Shown piece by piece: positions 36,433-43,734 of a stretch of 64,000 nt of DNA. The DNA comes from Bacteroidales bacterium. Lineage in GTDB: Bacteria > Bacteroidota > Bacteroidia > Bacteroidales > Muribaculaceae. Position 1 is the stretch's first letter. Each line of letters opens with the position of its first letter. The position numbers and the translations under genes were made by a program. Under the pieces are notes generated by a model. It did not search any database, had not been told where the DNA came from, and saw nothing but the letters and a program-made list of their open reading frames with translations. The stretch is from assembly GCA_900770215.1 (NCBI GenBank), contig CAAGJW010000062.1, forward strand, positions 1 to 64,000. The letters are read 5' to 3'.

Positions 36433-37157
36433 GGTTGTGAAAATGTTTGTTTTGTTTTTAATTTTGGAAAAATTGGTTGGTGCCATGCCAGTGATATGGG
36501 GTGCAGCGCTGGAGAGGCACAAAAAAATCGGAAAGCTTCTATGTGGACTTTCCGATTTCTTTATGACTCTCTTTTTAAATATTGTCAGCGTTAAAAAACT
36601 TGACTCTATGCTTGGGAGAACGAACATGCATGACATCGGAACAATCCTGTGAGCACACGGCGATAGCTGCTGCAAAGCTGCGTGGTGAAGCAACTGCGGC
36701 TAAATCGTCGCGCACTATAGCGCTGTGACCTTGCATGGATGTTGATGTATATGTCCATTTCTTTTTTATATTACCAAAATTGCGATTGCAAAGTTACATT
36801 TTTTTAGTTGAAAAACCATTACGTCAGTTTGCTGATTCCTGTTATTCGCGTGCAAAGTTAGCACACCGCTATGCAGTCTTTTTGCGCAGCAAGAGAAAAA
36901 CGCGACTGGCAAGAGCCATCCATCCTTCGGCGCATCACCTGCTGTGCACACACACAGGCAGGGACGGCCCTTGTGGCCGTCCGAAAAAAAATATCATGTC
37001 GTTCAGAAAAAATGTGTGCCCTAATCGGGGTTTCCCTAATTGCCGGTGTTGTCGCCGCTGCAATGCTGATATGGTGTTGAGAGCGGTCTGCCGCCTGCCT
37101 ATGCTTTGCCGCTCCCTGGCGGGATCTGAAATTGCAATAACGCGCTTTATGATGCGC
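36433..37157. other. Non-coding region between the WYL remnant and the CRISPR array
   Basis: 725 bp with no convincing gene. It contains a terminator hairpin (36520-36560), two isolated -7-like boxes on the minus strand (36789-36796 and 36853-36860, both TAACTTTG, without clear -33 partners), and a perfect hairpin GGACGGCC / GGCCGTCC at 36962-36982 followed by an A-run. Open frames here are short, Arg/Cys-rich and lack homology features. May be a scar of lost genes. Confidence 0.5.
36520..36560. terminator. Bidirectional terminator-like hairpin
   Basis: AATCGGAAAG / CTTTCCGATT stem (10 bp), preceded by seven A and followed by TTTCTTT, so it can act on either strand. It lies about 90 nt upstream of the WYL remnant start. 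Confidence 0.7.
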
Positions 37158-37724
37158 GTCTTAATCCTTGTGTAATGGGATATGTTCTCTGACAAAAAAG
37201 GAAAAGCCAAGCGGAGGAATCGAACCTCTACACATCACTTGCGCAATGCCGCCTTTACCATACATCACGGATCTACTTGGCTTTCCTCTTATTTCTTTCA
37301 GCAAAAGCACAATTTTTTTTGTATTAATCCTAGTTGTAGTGGAATATGGTCTCTGACATATGGAAACAGCGTCTGTTTCACCCTTTTGGGTGGTCTTAAT
37401 CCTTGTTGTAGTGGAATATGGTCTCTGACTCATCGCCACCCCAACTAGTGCGGTTGAGCGTGGTTGTCTTAATCCTTGTTGTAGTGGAATATGGTCTCTG
37501 ACTAATTTAAAAATTTATAGTTATGGAATTCAAAGAATTGTCTTAATCCTTGTTGTAGTGGAATATGGTCTCTGACCGCCGCATCTGGCGAGGCTCAGAG
37601 GGTGCTTCTTTTGTCTTAATCCTTGTTGTAGTGGAATATGGTCTCTGACATCACTTGATGCTGAATATGAAATCGAGGAAGATGACGGTCTTAATCCTTG
37701 TTGTAGTGGAATATGGTCTCTGAC
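37158..37724 (-). CRISPR. Type III CRISPR array, seven repeats (two degenerate)
   Basis: 37-nt repeats start at 37321, 37393, 37466, 37540, 37613 and 37688; a degenerate 36-nt copy starts at 37158. On the plus strand repeats begin GTCTTAATCCTTGTTG and end ATGGTCTCTGAC. Five spacers of 35-38 nt lie between 37358 and 37687. Copies at 37393-37724 are identical; 37321 has two changes, and 37158 has one deletion and three changes, marking the old end. With the degenerate end at left and an AT-rich leader at right, transcription is leftward, giving crRNA 5' handle ATTAAGAC. The interval 37194-37320 is not a normal spacer: it contains a tRNA-like sequence. Confidence 0.95.
37205..37281 (-). tRNA. 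tRNA-like element or tRNA pseudogene inside the array's distal end
   Basis: 77 nt on the same strand as the predicted pre-crRNA. Acceptor GCCAAGT pairs along all seven positions with GCTTGGC, discriminator T. The T-arm GAGG-TTCGATT-CCTC is intact. The middle is degenerate: positions 8-9 are AG rather than TA, the D-arm is poor, and the anticodon-like stem (GCATT/GATGT, with G-T pairs) has an 8-nt loop. A U-rich tract (TTTTCCTTTTTTG) follows directly. It is unlikely to work in decoding; it could be recognised by RNase P/Z, or be a decayed tRNA. Confidence 0.55.
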
Positions 37725-37997
37725 CGTCAAAAATGAAACCCTCTGGTTTTCAAGCTATAATGGTGCTCGAGAAGCCGTTGTATTCTCAAAATTAACAAAT
37801 TTTAGCGCCCTTATAGGTGACTGCAAAATTACAATATTGTAGCAAAATGTCAAAGAGCGATATGGTTAAATTTTGTAAAATATGATTTTTTTGAAAATAG
37901 TCTTGTTGTCCGCAATATTACACATCTGATATTCAATTGTTTTCAGTAGCTATCGAGCATCTCCCCACCTCTGGAGGTCAATGCTGCCACTTTGGTG
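37725..37997 (-). promoter_or_regulatory. CRISPR leader with promoter
   Basis: 273-bp AT-rich region between the youngest repeat and the last cas-operon gene. On the minus strand it has TTTG (37851-37854), a 19-nt spacer and TAATTTTG (37824-37831), an excellent match to the Bacteroidota promoter. Transcription would start near 37818 and reach the first repeat after about 90 nt. Leader-type position for spacer acquisition. Confidence 0.75.
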
Positions 37998-39416
37998 CTA
38001 TTGTGTAGACAGGATCTTGGTGATGCGCTTTCTCCCGTCGGGTTGCACTTCGCCTACAGCTTTCACCATCTGCCCGTTCACAATGCCGCAGGCTTGTCTT
38101 AGTCGGGGTGAGATGTAGTAGTCGCGAAGAAAGGCAAAGGGCTTGTCGGGCCTAACTGTAACCATTCCCTCTATTATTTTTGCATCGGCTTGTGGCTTGG
38201 CAGGGTGGATGTTCACATTTTTCCCGGTGGCGTGCATTGTGAGGATGGCGATGGGAGCGATGCCAGCGTTGTTGTAGTGGCATGTGAAGGTGTCGCCCAC
38301 CTTGGCTTTCTTGAGCTGCGGCGTTGGCTGCACCCTTGCAAATAGACGCCGCTTGGCGTTGCTCAAGCAGGCCCTGGGCTTCCCGCTGGCATTGGGCTTG
38401 ATGCCGGTAAAGACGAAGTCGCACTCTGGGTAATCGGCGGCAACCCAGTCTTCGGCCAGAGCTGCGTGCTGCCAGTAGAAGGCTTTGCCGTTGATTGCCG
38501 GGGCTGCACCGCCGAGTGTGCTCCTTATCTCGTAGGCCATTCCCTTGATTTTCCATCTATTTCGCTCATAGGTCTTGACATAGGTGTCAAGCTCGTGAGC
38601 GCTTTGTGCTGGATTGCTGTGCAGCAGCAGCGAGGCCAGGGCAAGATGCGTCTCACCTGAGTACAGCTCGTTGTCGATCATCGTGAGGGCCTTGCAGTAG
38701 CAAGAAACTTTCATGTCGCCGTCGACCAAGTCGCCCAGGTGTTTCCACAAGTACCATTTGGGCTTGCTGCCAAGCAGCCTCTTTAGCATTTCGACAGCCT
38801 GGGCCATGTCGCCTGCCCAGGCATGGAGGTTGGCAATATACAGCGGCGTGAACTCATAGTCGGGGCACCTGTGCAGCACGGTGTTGAAGAAAGGCAGCAG
38901 CTTGCTTGCCGTTACGGGCGACTGCGTGCTCTTGAGCTCTTTGTACAGTAGCGAGGCAACTCTTGTGACCAAGGGCTGGTACACAATGGGCTTACCGTCG
39001 TGTGCTGTGCCCTTTTGCCCCACATAGTCCTCGTCGCGGAAGCAGTCAAGCCCCCACGAGCGGCAGAAGTCGACGAAATGGAACTCCTGCATGTGCAGCT
39101 TCTTGCAGGCAAGGGCCAGCACCATCATGTAGGAGTGCACCATGTCGGGCTTGTGGGTGCACAAGTTCAGGTAGTAGCCTAAGATAGTCGTGGCCTGCCC
39201 GGGCGAGAGCACAGCCATATTTTTCTTTAGATACCGGTAGATGGTCCATCCCGCTGCTTGGCTGTAGAATGACGGCACCTGGTCGCTCTCCAGATAGGGC
39301 TGCAGCAGTGCATAGGCCTCGTCGATTTTCTGTTCCTTGCCAAGGTCGTGTGCCATGCCGATGACATGGCCCATGGCTAGGATGTTGTCTTGTGACTCTC
39401 TTTGCTCTCTGTTCAT
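37998..39416 (-). CDS. TPR and cold-shock/S1-like domain protein linked to Cas1-Cas2
   Basis: 472 residues, cytoplasmic. Residues about 1-300 are helical repeats of TPR type (DEAYALLQPYLES, AWAGDMAQAVEMLKRLLGS, LALASLLLHSNPAQSAHEL). Residues about 350-410 (KKAKVGDTFTCHYNNAG) and 414-472 (EGMVTVRPDKPFAFLRD, YYISPRLRQAC, GQMVKAV) look like small beta-barrels of S1/cold-shock type; the G-x-V, F-A-F-L, Y-I-x-P-x-L spacing is that of nucleic-acid-binding cold-shock folds. Related TPR-OB proteins accompany AEP primases in TOTE-type conflict systems (family knowledge, recalled not searched). It begins 10 nt after cas2 and ends at the leader, so an adaptation accessory role is inferred. Confidence 0.7.
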   Translation of the reverse strand: MNREQRESQDNILAMGHVIGMAHDLGKEQKIDEAYALLQPYLESDQVPSFYSQAAGWTIYRYLKKNMAVLSPGQATTILGYYLNLCTHKPDMVHSYMMVLALACKKLHMQEFHFVDFCRSWGLDCFRDEDYVGQKGTAHDGKPIVYQPLVTRVASLLYKELKSTQSPVTASKLLPFFNTVLHRCPDYEFTPLYIANLHAWAGDMAQAVEMLKRLLGSKPKWYLWKHLGDLVDGDMKVSCYCKALTMIDNELYSGETHLALASLLLHSNPAQSAHELDTYVKTYERNRWKIKGMAYEIRSTLGGAAPAINGKAFYWQHAALAEDWVAADYPECDFVFTGIKPNASGKPRACLSNAKRRLFARVQPTPQLKKAKVGDTFTCHYNNAGIAPIAILTMHATGKNVNIHPAKPQADAKIIEGMVTVRPDKPFAFLRDYYISPRLRQACGIVNGQMVKAVGEVQPDGRKRITKILSTQ

Positions 39417-39426
39417 CGTGTTGCAT

Positions 39427-39906
39427 TTAGAAAAATAGCGTGTTGTTGACTTGGGTGATGATGTCGATATTCAATTGCTGACCGATGATTTTCATGGCGC
39501 GCATCTCGTCGGTAGAGACAGGGCACACAATGATGCTGTCGTGATTGTCGTAGAGGGCTTGCACCTCGGCAAGGTCCGACTTGATCTGCTCACACACGGC
39601 TCGGTCGACGTTGGCAAGGAATATCGACTTCTGGATGCGGAAGCAGCCTTTGTCGATGAGATACTTGGCTACTAACCGTCGCACTTTGTTGCTCTCGATA
39701 TCATACATTACAAAAAACAGCATGTCGGTAGCTTTTTGTTCCTGCCTGTTGACGACCCCTGTCAAGAAGTCAACCCTGTCTTTGAGCGACGGCAAGTCGA
39801 TGGTGCAACCGGTTGGGCGGTTCACCATCGGCGAGCCCTCGACGCCGGCATGTGCCAGGCGTCGCAGTACCTCGATGTAGGGCAAGGGTGCTTTCTTCTT
39901 TTTCAT
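39427..39906 (-). CDS. cas2: Cas2 with N-terminal extension
   Basis: 159 residues. The ferredoxin-like Cas2 core starts near residue 62 (MLFFVMYDIESNKVRRLVAK, Asp69 equivalent to the conserved first-strand Asp; QKSIFLANVD). The preceding 61 residues (LPYIEVLRRLAHAGVEGSP, then VNRPTGCTIDLPSLKDRVDF) are not part of usual 90-100-residue Cas2 and are continuous in frame from ATG 39906. With Cas1 it forms the spacer integrase. Lies 28 nt after the primase-polymerase gene and 10 nt before the TPR/CSD gene. Confidence 0.9.
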   Translation of the reverse strand: MKKKKAPLPYIEVLRRLAHAGVEGSPMVNRPTGCTIDLPSLKDRVDFLTGVVNRQEQKATDMLFFVMYDIESNKVRRLVAKYLIDKGCFRIQKSIFLANVDRAVCEQIKSDLAEVQALYDNHDSIIVCPVSTDEMRAMKIIGQQLNIDIITQVNNTLFF

Positions 39907-39934
39907 AGCAGTTGGGGCATCACGTCAGGCATGG

Positions 39935-40960
39935 TTAATAGGTCAATACGCTCATGTCGGCCAGGAAAGCGCGTGTGATGTCGACAACGAGACGGTTGAG
40001 CTCGCCATCGGTGCCTCGCCGTGGCGACTCTACTACACTATACCCCCTCTTGCCGTAGAAAAGGTTGAACTCGCCCTGCCGCAGTCCCAGTTTGCACCTT
40101 ATTTTCTTTGCATACTGGATGTTGGTCACTTGTGTGACCTCGATGCCAGTTGCATTGATCTTGTCGCACACGGGGCCTATGATGTCGTTGAGTTGAGCCG
40201 GGACGCACACTTCGGGCTTGGCGATGGCGGCCTTGGGCTTGAGCGTGCTGCGTATCTTGCTCATGATGTCGCTGGTGGGGTCTTTGGGCTGCGGGTCGTG
40301 AGGCAGGTCTTTCTCCTGCTGCTTTTCCTCTTTCTCCTGCTGCTTCTTCAAGTCGAAGATCGATGACGGGTCGTCGGCGTGGATGAAGGCGTTGAGGTCG
40401 ATCCTGTCGGCAGCATCGTTGTAATAGGCATCGGCATCAACGCTCACAAAGCAGGCACGAGTGACATCGGAGGTGCTTGCATCGACCACCTGGTCGATGT
40501 TGAGGCTTTGGGCAAACGATGCGGCAAAGGCCTTGTAGAAAAGCTTATACAATCCACTATCGTAACACCGCTCCTTGAGCCGGAACATCACCTTGAGGCC
40601 ATCCATGCTTGGAGAGGCGAAGCACATCATCACGCGGCTGTCGGTAACTATCTTTGCTCTCAGGGCCTTGCAGTCGATCTTCTTGGCCGACAAGTGATCG
40701 AGGTCGAGAATGAAGCTCTCGGTGTAGGCAAAATTCTCGGTGCGCCTGAAGGGAGGGTTAAACATGCCGCACACGATGTAGGGCAGACGCCGCTTGAGCT
40801 GTGCATAGCGCGTGGCATCGATGGAATACACGATGCGCAACTGCTGCACGGCCGAGAGAAGCCCAGGCTTGGGATTGACAAGACTGTGGGAGAGATAGCT
40901 CTCCTGCACCTTGCGCAACTGGTCGGCCGGTGATTGAATATTGCTGCCAAACATCAACAT
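39935..40960 (-). CDS. CRISPR-associated primase-polymerase (AEP/BT4734-VirE-N-like)
   Basis: 341 residues. The archaeo-eukaryotic primase motifs are visible: motif I hhhDhD in FILDLDHLSAKK (Asp86, Asp88), motif II SPSMDGLKVMFRL (Lys123), and motif III around VVDASTSDVTRACFVSVD (Asp160/Asp165, Arg168). A charged linker (about 205-230, KKQQEKEEKQQEK) leads to a C-terminal domain of unknown fold (KLGLRQGEFNLFYGKRGYS, GTDGELNRLVVDIT). Enzymes of this kind in cas1-cas2 operons (CAPPs) synthesise DNA/RNA and are proposed to process prespacers. Its ATG overlaps the cas1 stop (ATGTTGATG), indicating translational coupling. No reverse transcriptase is present. Confidence 0.82.
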   Translation of the reverse strand: MLMFGSNIQSPADQLRKVQESYLSHSLVNPKPGLLSAVQQLRIVYSIDATRYAQLKRRLPYIVCGMFNPPFRRTENFAYTESFILDLDHLSAKKIDCKALRAKIVTDSRVMMCFASPSMDGLKVMFRLKERCYDSGLYKLFYKAFAASFAQSLNIDQVVDASTSDVTRACFVSVDADAYYNDAADRIDLNAFIHADDPSSIFDLKKQQEKEEKQQEKDLPHDPQPKDPTSDIMSKIRSTLKPKAAIAKPEVCVPAQLNDIIGPVCDKINATGIEVTQVTNIQYAKKIRCKLGLRQGEFNLFYGKRGYSVVESPRRGTDGELNRLVVDITRAFLADMSVLTY

Positions 40961-41937
40961 TGCTCGTGCTTTTTAAAGGTTTGCGCCAGCGACTGTGCAT
41001 AGAGGCTTATCTGTGTGAGCCGTGAGCGTTGTGCTCCGTTGATATTGACGACTTCGCCCAGGTAGTCGTTGAGCGATTGTATCAGCACTCTGCGGCCCAG
41101 GGGCTCGAGCCAGTAGCTGTGATCCTCGCGCACCGAGTAGAACTCGTCGGTCACCACATTCTGTGCCAAGAGCGTGTACACAACATAATCCACCCAGATG
41201 CGGTACAGCTCGATGACGTCATACACGAGCACGGGCCTGTTGTAGTCGTCGCGATGCATCACGCCCACATAGGGGTCGATGCCGGCCTTGATGAGTGCCC
41301 CCTCGATGCGCCCGTACAAGACACCGTAGCCATAGTTGAGAAAGGCGTTGGTCACATCCATAGCCGGGTGCTGGGAGCGCTCCTCGAAACGCAGTGGTTC
41401 GGGCAAAAATGAGTTGATGGTAGAGAAGTAGATTTTGGCAGCACGCCCTTCCCAGCCCCTCAGGCTTGGGGCAATGTCGTTGACTATCTCTCCATTCAGG
41501 GCCCTCACCTTGGCGCGATAGTCCTCGATTCGCGCTATGTTCTTGTCGACATCGGCATTCACGCCATCCTGCTTGCAGAATAGCAGCATCATGGCCTGCT
41601 GGTTTTCCATCTTCCGGTCGATGACACTTTTTATCCATTCCACCGAGGCCTTGGAGTATACAAAGTTTAGCTGCCCCTTGCGTATCGTGGATATGGAGCC
41701 ATATTGCGGGCTCCAGATGCGGCCCACGGGGTTGCCGCTCTTGTCCATGAACAAAATCTCCACCTCGTGCTCGATGGCGAGCATGACGGCGTCGCTCGTT
41801 ATTTGGGCGCCACGGCTTATCTGGATGCTTGAAATGCCCACCGAGGGCAGGCGCTGCTTGCCCTCGGCAGTCTTTATGACGAAGCACTCGCCCTCGCGAT
41901 TAAGCGACACGCCATAGGTGTTTAAAACCAATTCCAT
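40954..41937 (-). CDS. cas1: Cas1 integrase
   Basis: 327 residues, full length. N-terminal beta domain (LNTYGVSLNREGECFVIKT), then the catalytic alpha domain with metal ligands Glu163 (LRGWEGRAAK), His228 (VGVMHRDDYNRPVLVYD) and Asp240/Glu243. No fused reverse transcriptase or Cas6 domain. Catalyses spacer insertion at the leader-repeat junction with Cas2. Preceded 42 nt upstream by the CARF-HEPN gene and overlapping the primase-polymerase start. Confidence 0.96.
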   Translation of the reverse strand: MELVLNTYGVSLNREGECFVIKTAEGKQRLPSVGISSIQISRGAQITSDAVMLAIEHEVEILFMDKSGNPVGRIWSPQYGSISTIRKGQLNFVYSKASVEWIKSVIDRKMENQQAMMLLFCKQDGVNADVDKNIARIEDYRAKVRALNGEIVNDIAPSLRGWEGRAAKIYFSTINSFLPEPLRFEERSQHPAMDVTNAFLNYGYGVLYGRIEGALIKAGIDPYVGVMHRDDYNRPVLVYDVIELYRIWVDYVVYTLLAQNVVTDEFYSVREDHSYWLEPLGRRVLIQSLNDYLGEVVNINGAQRSRLTQISLYAQSLAQTFKKHEQC

Positions 41938-41979
41938 GTTGTGTGTGTTGTAGTTTTAAGTTAAGTGAGCCTTGCATTT

Positions 41980-43668
41980 TCAATATTCCCTGAACTCCAC
42001 AAAGTGGAATTGCGATATCTTCTCGCCGTCGCCCAGGTCGCTGACTACCCGCTGCGAGGTTGAAGCCACACAGCACATGCCCTGTGCCTTGAGCTGGCTC
42101 ACCATTCTGAAAGTGAGTGTCATTTCTCCCATGACGTGTACCGTGACTTTGCTTGCAGGATAGGCAGCCTCCATCACGTTGCCCACTGTTTTCTTTGTGA
42201 GCTTCTCCATTTCCTTGGCGCTGCAGGATGTGGGCACCGTGGGGAAGGGTACATCCACGATTTCGCCATAACTCAGGGCAGCGGTCTTCTGCTCCTGACT
42301 CCACTGGGCCGAGGGATGGTTGGACAGGTTGACAAAGACGCGCCTGGCTCTCACCCGTGCCTCGTAGTCGCTCGTGAGGCACTCGCCGAAGCTTGTGAGC
42401 GCCTTGTCGATGTTTTTCTTTATGTTTTTAGGATCTTGAGGCTTTCGCTTTGACCTAAAGCCTGCGTGGTTGTAGTCGTTTCTGATTTCGGTGATGTTGT
42501 TGAATGTGTTGTACACCGATGGCTGCGATAGCAGGGGGTCGTTGAGCAGATCTTTGAGCTTTTCTTTTCTTTCAGAGGCTACATCCCATTCCGATGGTGG
42601 GAGTGCATTGAACTTAATTGTAAATGCCGAGTTGACCAGGTCTCTTTCTCCTTCGTTGGCAATTTCAATGCCGTGACGCTCGCAGAAGTAGGTGACCACG
42701 CCCTCTTGCAGGATGGTGGCAGCTTGCTGGTAGAGGTGGTTGTCGTAGCACCACCGCGCGGCATCGAGGCAATTGCCGAGTGAGCCATTGGGCTTGGGCA
42801 GCGTTTGGGCTATCTTGCCCAAGATGGGTTCAAGAGGCTTGATCACGACATTGCCTATTTTGCCAGCCTGCTCCTGGAGCTCGCGCAACGTCGTCCCGCT
42901 GCTGATGAGCAGCCCCCTGCACGTTTGTCGCTCCTCGACAAGAGCTTTGAGCGTGTTGACAAAGGTGGCGAGCCGCTTGTTGTCGTTGCTCCGAGTTGCC
43001 ACGTCTTTCTGCAGCAGTCTTATAGAGCCCTGTGCCAGGTCGCACATTTTGTCGATATACCCGTTTTGCAGGAAGTCGGCAGCAGCGGTGGTCCAGTCTT
43101 GCAGATCGGTGAGCGGCAACAAGTTGACGATGGGCGCATGGTTCTGGTCGTCGCGGGCCTCGTAGTTGCCATATGACAGCTGCCGCACGGTGGTGTGCTT
43201 GAGAAACTTGGAGTAGTTGCTCAGCACGAGCACCAGCATGGGCAGATAGCGAAAGGCGTGGGTGAGGTCGATATAGAGCTCGTCGCCCTCATGTATCTCG
43301 TTGAATACCAGCTGGAAGATCTTCCACATTTCTTTCTCGTCGTTACCCACTGGCACATGGAGCACGGGGGCCACGTCGGCCTTGATGTCCATGCCGTCGA
43401 GTATCCTGCCAAGGCGCGTGTAGGGCTCTTCGGCTTTAGTGCGGGCATTGAAGCGCGTGCCGTTGTCCTTGTCCCAGTTTTCGGTATAGGCCTTGTCGGT
43501 GACAAAGATGCGCACAGCATCATCCTCGGTCCACGAGCCGATACCAATGTGCTCAAGCGTGGCCTGCTGTATATACCTCGTGGGCGTGTAGGTCGACGTG
43601 CCGTCGCAGTAGGTGCATTTCTCGTAAAATCCTGTTCCCAGAAAGGATATGAATAGTTTTCTTGCCAT
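41980..43668 (-). CDS. CARF-HEPN effector with an extra C-terminal Rossmann-like domain
   Basis: 562 residues. The CARF domain, residues 1-about 185, of TIGR02221/Csx1-Csx2 type: FISFLGTGFYEK (ligand loop) and ELYIDLTHAFRYLPMLVLVL. A helical linker is followed by HEPN with the RNase motif R396-x4-H401 (EIRNDYNHAGF). Residues about 443-562 form a separate domain (VFVNLSNHPSAQWSQEQ, YGEIVDVPFPTVP, VTVHVMGEMTLTFRMV, CCVASTSQR) with alternating strands and helices, reminiscent of small Csx15/Csx16/Csx20-like ring-nuclease candidates. Expected to be a cyclic-oligoadenylate-activated RNase; the C-domain might degrade the activator (inference). 67 nt after the second CARF gene. Confidence 0.82.
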   Translation of the reverse strand: MARKLFISFLGTGFYEKCTYCDGTSTYTPTRYIQQATLEHIGIGSWTEDDAVRIFVTDKAYTENWDKDNGTRFNARTKAEEPYTRLGRILDGMDIKADVAPVLHVPVGNDEKEMWKIFQLVFNEIHEGDELYIDLTHAFRYLPMLVLVLSNYSKFLKHTTVRQLSYGNYEARDDQNHAPIVNLLPLTDLQDWTTAAADFLQNGYIDKMCDLAQGSIRLLQKDVATRSNDNKRLATFVNTLKALVEERQTCRGLLISSGTTLRELQEQAGKIGNVVIKPLEPILGKIAQTLPKPNGSLGNCLDAARWCYDNHLYQQAATILQEGVVTYFCERHGIEIANEGERDLVNSAFTIKFNALPPSEWDVASERKEKLKDLLNDPLLSQPSVYNTFNNITEIRNDYNHAGFRSKRKPQDPKNIKKNIDKALTSFGECLTSDYEARVRARRVFVNLSNHPSAQWSQEQKTAALSYGEIVDVPFPTVPTSCSAKEMEKLTKKTVGNVMEAAYPASKVTVHVMGEMTLTFRMVSQLKAQGMCCVASTSQRVVSDLGDGEKISQFHFVEFREY

Positions 43669-43734
43669 AGTTGCTATGTGTTGTTGTATTGTGTGATGAA
43701 GAAGCCACGAGTTACCGCTTGGGGTGTTGTAGCC

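Noticed and set aside
36962..36982. Perfect GGACGGCC/GGCCGTCC hairpin as a terminator
   Set aside because: It is followed by A rather than T on plus, and no gene ends next to it; left as an unexplained hairpin.
36735..37175. 146-codon frame between the WYL remnant and the array
   Set aside because: Arg/Cys-rich, no domain pattern, crosses hairpins and runs into the degenerate first repeat.
37205..37281. A functional decoding tRNA
   Set aside because: Acceptor and T-arm are good, but positions 8-9, the D-arm and the 8-nt anticodon-like loop are not compatible with a normal tRNA.
37194..37320. A 127-nt unusually long spacer
   Set aside because: Most of it is accounted for by a tRNA-like fold between two degenerate repeats, and all other spacers are 35-38 nt.
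37168..37448. Short open frames passing through the CRISPR repeats
   Set aside because: They translate repeat sequence periodically; the DNA is explained by the array.
40954..41937. Reverse transcriptase fused to Cas1
   Set aside because: Cas1 has only the 327-residue integrase; no YxDD motif occurs in it or in neighbouring genes.
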